Shown one piece after another: positions 60,528 through 64,000 of a stretch of 64,000 nucleotides of DNA; the stretch's first letter is position 1; each line of letters starts with the position of its first letter. This stretch comes from CAWIVJ01 sp963839525 (GTDB lineage Bacteria > Cyanobacteriota > Vampirovibrionia > Gastranaerophilales > Gastranaerophilaceae), in the NCBI GenBank assembly GCA_963839525.1, contig CAWIVJ010000005.1, positions 248,001-312,000 on the forward strand, given 5' to 3'. The position numbers and the translations under genes are program-made. A model generated the notes under the pieces. It was not told the DNA's origin. It did not search any database and saw only the letters and a list, made by a program, of their open reading frames with translations.

Positions 60528-62271
60528 TAACCTCATTTTCCTTGTTTGATTTTGCCATATAGTAAAATTCAAATAAATCAATAAAGTTTTTTTCAACTTC
60601 TGTCAATTCTTCCGGGGTTTTTCCCGTTAAAAACTTATGTAAATCCAACATGGAATATTTTTCAAGAATTTTTTGATGGTCTTCTTTTAAAGAAAGGTCA
60701 TTTTCGGTTAAAAATACCTGAATAATTTTATCCGTAGAAACAGAAAGGAAACTATCCACAATTTTTTTATCAAAGTGAGTTACGGAATCATTTATTAAAA
60801 TTTGTATAACATTTTTTATTGGCATCTTATCTCGATAATGTCTTTTAGAAGTTATTGCATCAAAAACATCTGAAACAGCTAAGATTCTTCCGCCCAAAGG
60901 AATATCTTCTCCACTCAATTTTCTGTAATAACCCGTACCATTATATTTTTCATGGTGAGAACATGCAATTTCCGTTACAATTTTAAAATCATCAGACATA
61001 TGAATTTTTTCAAGAATATTGTGAGTTATCTCAACGTGTTCTTGAATATGTTTATATTCTTCATCCGTTAATTTGCCTTCTTTCTGTAAAACGGAGTCTC
61101 TTATACCTATTTTTCCTATATCATGCAATGTTGCAGCTTTTGAAATAATTTCAATAAATTTTTCATCAAAATTAAACTCTCTGGAAATAAGTTCAGAATA
61201 TAACCTTACACGTGTTGAATGACCTGATGTTATTTTATCTCGGGCATCAATGGATGCAGCAAGTGTGTCTATAAAGCTGTCAAAAACTTGTTTTTGTTCA
61301 ATGAACATTTCTTGCTGTCTTTTAAATAATTGTGCATTTTCAAGAGAAATGCCGGCACTTGAACCGATTGCAATAAGTAAATCCTCATCTTCTTCCGTAA
61401 ATTCTCCGTCTAATTTGTTTAAGACTTGAAAGGCACCTATTTTTTCCTGTTTCATATTCTTTATCGGCATACAAAGAATTGTTTTAGTTTTATACCCGGT
61501 TTGAAGATCAATTTCCTTGTTAAATCTTTCATCCTGATAAGCATCTTTAATATTTATTGTTTCACCTGTTTTAACAACGTGTCCTGCAAGCCCTTTATCT
61601 GCAGGAAACCTTATTTCTTGACTATCCATACCAAGAGCAACTTTTGACCAAAGTTCATTGCTTTTTTTATCATAAAGAAAAACGCTGCACCTGTCCGCTT
61701 GAATGGCGGACTTTGTTTCTTCTGCAATTACTTTTAAAAGCACATCAATATTAGTTTCTGCAGCCACTGTTTGCCCTATTTTAAGTAAAGCAATAAGCGG
61801 GTCGCATCTGTAGGGTGAATTTTTCGAGTTTCTAAGAATATCTAAACGATTTTCAATAATTTCTAAAAGACCGACTTCATCTTTAACTACAGCAATTTTT
61901 CTTGCATTTTCATAATGCAGGTAACTTTCTCTGGAGTTGTTTTCTGCCCATTCTACTTCTGCAAACGAAAACTCATTAACAAGTCTTGCGGTTGCATCAT
62001 TTAAATAATCTGCTAAGTATTTTCCATCATTTAAGAAAGTTAAAGCTTTCCAATATTTATTTTTATCTTTTAAGTACTCTAAAAGCCCTATTAAGCTTAA
62101 GTAAATAGACATTTTCTCTGAAGAATTTTCTTGCATAAATTGCTTTTGTATAGCCATAACCTGTAAAAAAGCTTCTTCATACTGATTATTAAATAATTTT
62201 TCAATTATAGGCTTAATAAAAATCTTACCATTTGTTGATGACTTATTTTCTATTTTTTGATTAGTACTCAT
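60520..62271 (-). CDS. GAF and HD-GYP domain signalling protein
   Basis: 583 residues. N-terminal helical region (1-165), GAF domain (about 165-320: ADRCSVFLYDKKSNELWSKVA, DKGLAGHVVKTGETINIKDAY), then an HD-GYP domain: HDIGKIGI, HHEKYNGTGYYRKLSGEDIPLGGRI, with GYY in place of GYP. Likely a c-di-GMP phosphodiesterase controlled by a ligand of the GAF domain. The final Pro to Tyr change may affect specificity. AAGGATGAAGG precedes the ATG at 62271. It heads the signalling operon. Confidence 0.92.
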   Translation of the reverse strand: MSTNQKIENKSSTNGKIFIKPIIEKLFNNQYEEAFLQVMAIQKQFMQENSSEKMSIYLSLIGLLEYLKDKNKYWKALTFLNDGKYLADYLNDATARLVNEFSFAEVEWAENNSRESYLHYENARKIAVVKDEVGLLEIIENRLDILRNSKNSPYRCDPLIALLKIGQTVAAETNIDVLLKVIAEETKSAIQADRCSVFLYDKKSNELWSKVALGMDSQEIRFPADKGLAGHVVKTGETINIKDAYQDERFNKEIDLQTGYKTKTILCMPIKNMKQEKIGAFQVLNKLDGEFTEEDEDLLIAIGSSAGISLENAQLFKRQQEMFIEQKQVFDSFIDTLAASIDARDKITSGHSTRVRLYSELISREFNFDEKFIEIISKAATLHDIGKIGIRDSVLQKEGKLTDEEYKHIQEHVEITHNILEKIHMSDDFKIVTEIACSHHEKYNGTGYYRKLSGEDIPLGGRILAVSDVFDAITSKRHYRDKMPIKNVIQILINDSVTHFDKKIVDSFLSVSTDKIIQVFLTENDLSLKEDHQKILEKYSMLDLHKFLTGKTPEELTEVEKNFIDLFEFYYMAKSNKENEVNV

Positions 62272-62405
62272 CCTTCATCCTTAACAACTTTCCTATATAA
62301 CCTATTTTATTGTACAATATTTTTGTTGATAATACAAATAAAATTTACGGAAAGATAAATATATCTTTAAATTCGATTAAATGCAAATTTTGCAGAAAGT
62401 TGTTA

Positions 62406-63098
62406 ATGAATAAAATAACTATACTTATACCGGTATTCAATGAAGTTAGTAATTTAAAAGCAATTCTTCAAAAAGTTGAAGAAGCTTTTTTTGGTGGACT
62501 TGAAAAAGAGATTATATTAATTGATGATTTTTCTACAGATGGCACAAGAGAAATTCTTGAAAATTTAAAAGATAATTATAAAATCTTTTATCATAACAAA
62601 AATATGGGAAAAGGTGCCGCGCTTAGAACAGGTTTTGAGCACATTACCGGAGATATCGTTGTAATTCAAGATGCAGATCTGGAATATGATCCCGCAGATT
62701 ACGAATCATTAATAAAATTGATTTTAGATGGAAAAGCTGACGTAGTTTACGGTTCCAGATTATCTGGTGCAAAACCTTCACGTTCATTTATGTTTACCCA
62801 CTTACTTGGAAACAAATTTCTTACTTTGATGACAAATATATTGTACAATACAACTTTAACTGATATGGAAACTTGTTATAAAGCTTTTAGAACAGAGTTT
62901 ATAAAAGGGCTCAAAATCAAATCAAACAGATTTGATTTTGAGCCCGAGATAACGGCAAAAGTTTTAAAGAAAGGAGCCAGATTATATGAACTTCCTATTT
63001 CTTATTATGGAAGAGACTATTCTGAAGGAAAAAAAATAACTTGGAAGGATGGAATTCATGCCATCTGGGCACTTTTAAAATTTAGGTTTAGTGATTGA
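62406..63098 (+). CDS. Family 2 glycosyltransferase (dolichol-phosphate mannose synthase-like)
   Basis: 230 residues from ATG 62406; an ATG further upstream at 62310 would add an unlikely leader. ITILIPVFNEVSNLKAILQKV, IILIDDFSTDGTREIL, NMGKGAALRTGFEHITGDIVVIQDADLEYDP (DxD near the catalytic site) and GSRLSGA match DPM1/GtrB-type enzymes. It transfers a sugar to a polyprenyl phosphate in the membrane. Membrane helix absent, so peripheral. Divergent from the signalling operon. Confidence 0.9.
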   Translation: MNKITILIPVFNEVSNLKAILQKVEEAFFGGLEKEIILIDDFSTDGTREILENLKDNYKIFYHNKNMGKGAALRTGFEHITGDIVVIQDADLEYDPADYESLIKLILDGKADVVYGSRLSGAKPSRSFMFTHLLGNKFLTLMTNILYNTTLTDMETCYKAFRTEFIKGLKIKSNRFDFEPEITAKVLKKGARLYELPISYYGRDYSEGKKITWKDGIHAIWALLKFRFSD

Positions 63099-63122
63099 AA
63101 AATAAAATTTGAAAGGTAAAAT

Positions 63123-63623
63123 ATGAAAAGAATTTTAAATAATTTTATGTTAATTTTACTGTTACTATTCACAATTACATTAGGTATTTCTGCTCAAGAA
63201 ACAGTACTTAAAACAGGAATTTCTATTGACAAAGTACCTAATGAATTATACGGAACATGGCGTGTATCATCAAAATTAATTTCAACAAACAGTAAAGGTC
63301 TTTTTAAAGAAAAGAGTGTAGATTTATGGAACTTATCAAGAACTTCCGACGTCATTATATTAGATAACCCTTTTACAGGGGCGAATGCTTCTATTATGAT
63401 TGATGAAGTAAATGGAGATTTTATAAAATTTAAAAAAGTAGGAGACTATGATAGTAAAAAGTTGACAGATACGGTACAATTAAATTTAGGGAAGGAGACT
63501 TTTACGGGGATAAATTATTTGAAATTGGATACTGTTTCAGAAGTTGACGGGCATGTAATCAAAAGTGAAACAGCTGTTTACGAATTGACAGGAGAGAAAA
63601 TTTCAGGAACAAGCATTAAGTGA
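63123..63623 (+). CDS. Exported hypothetical protein
   Basis: 166 residues with a signal peptide (about 1-24, cleavage SAQ-E). The mature part is beta-rich: NELYGTWRVSSKLI, DVIILDNPFTGANASIMID, GINYLKLDTVSEVDGHVI. Resembles a small lipocalin-like or sandwich protein, no family recognised. AAAGG lies before the ATG. It is followed by a palindromic repeat. Confidence 0.6.
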   Translation: MKRILNNFMLILLLLFTITLGISAQETVLKTGISIDKVPNELYGTWRVSSKLISTNSKGLFKEKSVDLWNLSRTSDVIILDNPFTGANASIMIDEVNGDFIKFKKVGDYDSKKLTDTVQLNLGKETFTGINYLKLDTVSEVDGHVIKSETAVYELTGEKISGTSIK

Positions 63624-63660
63624 CATAGTTCTTGGCGAAAAATGAGCCTTAGAAATAGGT

Positions 63661-63695
63661 CATTGCGAGGAGAAGCAAAGCTTCGACACGGCAAT
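63661..63695. repeat. GCGAGGAG-type palindromic repeat
   Basis: CATTGCGAGGAG...CGGCAATC with an inner GAAGC / GCTTC stem. Similar elements occur as dispersed intergenic repeats in many genomes. Lies between the exported protein gene and trxB. Confidence 0.5.
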
Positions 63696-63719
63696 CTAAA
63701 GTAGAAGAGGAGGCAAAAA

Positions 63720-64000
63720 ATGAAAACATATGGATTTGATACAGTAATATTAGGAGGAGGACCTGCCGGCTTATCTGCAGCGATATATGCAGCCAGAGGG
63801 GCATGTTCTGCTGCAATAATCGATACAAGCATGCTGGGAGGGCAGCCTACAAATTATTTAGAGCTTGAAAATTATCCGGGTTTTGGACTTGTAGACGGTT
63901 TTGATTTGATGGAAAAATTTGAACAGCATGTAGATAAATTTGGTGTATCAAAGTTTCCAATGCAGGAAATAGAAAATGTTGATTTAGTCTCTCAAATTAA
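63720..64000 (+). CDS. trxB: Thioredoxin reductase-like flavoprotein, N-terminal part (cut by window edge)
   Basis: About 93 residues visible. DTVILGGGPAGLSAAIYAARG is the FAD-binding motif, GGQPTNYLELENYPGF is the TrxB-type second block, and FGVSKF precedes the edge. AAGAGGAGG lies right before the ATG. The redox-active Cys pair and NADPH site would be beyond the window. A TrxB-like or ferredoxin-dependent relative is possible. Confidence 0.85.
   Translation, partial: MKTYGFDTVILGGGPAGLSAAIYAARGACSAAIIDTSMLGGQPTNYLELENYPGFGLVDGFDLMEKFEQHVDKFGVSKFPMQEIENVDLVSQI

Overview
The window is AT-rich DNA from a diderm, flagellated, probably anaerobic bacterium. The best fit is the Gastranaerophilales/Vampirovibrionia (Melainabacteria) lineage, the non-photosynthetic sister of Cyanobacteria. 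This placement is inferred, not searched. It rests on flagellar P- and L-ring genes (two membranes), a flavodiiron protein, an [FeFe]-hydrogenase-like sensor, a DUF3326 protein of cyanobacterial type, heptanucleotide tandem repeats like those of cyanobacteria, and many lineage-type proteins with a short N-terminal motif of the form hydrophobic-x-Phe-(Lys/Arg/Gly)-(Gly/Ala).

Left part (1-16.4 kb, all minus strand): motility. A tightly overlapping operon (4769 down to beyond 1) encodes a degenerate HD-GYP-like protein, a FliY/FliN-type switch protein, a membrane TPR protein, CheY, two CheX-like proteins and the start of CheA. Upstream of it lie a hybrid sensor joining ferredoxin, [FeFe]-hydrogenase-like and chemoreceptor segments (4858-6531) and an exported TrbI/VirB10-like protein. 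The structural flagellar operon (16425 down to 7973) reads: lytic transglycosylase, flgF, flgG, flgA, flgH, flgI, flgJ, a small unknown protein, flgN, flgK, flgL, ending at a strong terminator near 7.93 kb.

Middle part (16.4-50.6 kb): mostly housekeeping genes in short operons on both strands. These include a decayed histidine kinase, a XerD-type recombinase, miaA, an activase-like protein, gcvPB with a FliA-like sigma factor, tandem Usp, a sugar nucleotidyltransferase and a TadE/TadG-like pair. They are followed by a YtxH/DUF948/YtxH cluster, two large paralogous membrane proteins, nupC, yggT, mtnP, a lytic transglycosylase, an NrtR-type regulator, secG, holA, a flavodiiron protein, DUF3326 and maf. 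The stretch ends with a divergent MCE-domain pair around a perfect palindrome, a solute-binding lipoprotein, a secreted Cys/Pro-rich protein, an L,D-transpeptidase, an MsbA-type ABC exporter, an MscS channel and a CBS-pair protein.

Right part (50.6-64 kb): a gene-poor, repeat-rich stretch holds a small XRE regulator with a tandem operator, several small unknown genes, REP-like palindromes and tRNA-Phe(GAA). Then come infC, lineage-type hypotheticals, a group 2 sigma factor, an orphan plus-strand terminator and a pentapeptide-repeat protein. A signalling operon (62271 down to 57611) encodes a GAF/HD-GYP protein, a TPR protein split by a frameshift at an A8 tract, and two LuxR-type response regulators. 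A family 2 glycosyltransferase, an exported hypothetical and the start of a thioredoxin-reductase-like gene close the window.

The observations most worth following are the recurring N-terminal F-K-G motif, the hydrogenase/chemoreceptor hybrid with its unusual switch operon, the A8 frameshift, the Cys/Pro-rich secreted protein, and the intergenic repeat families.
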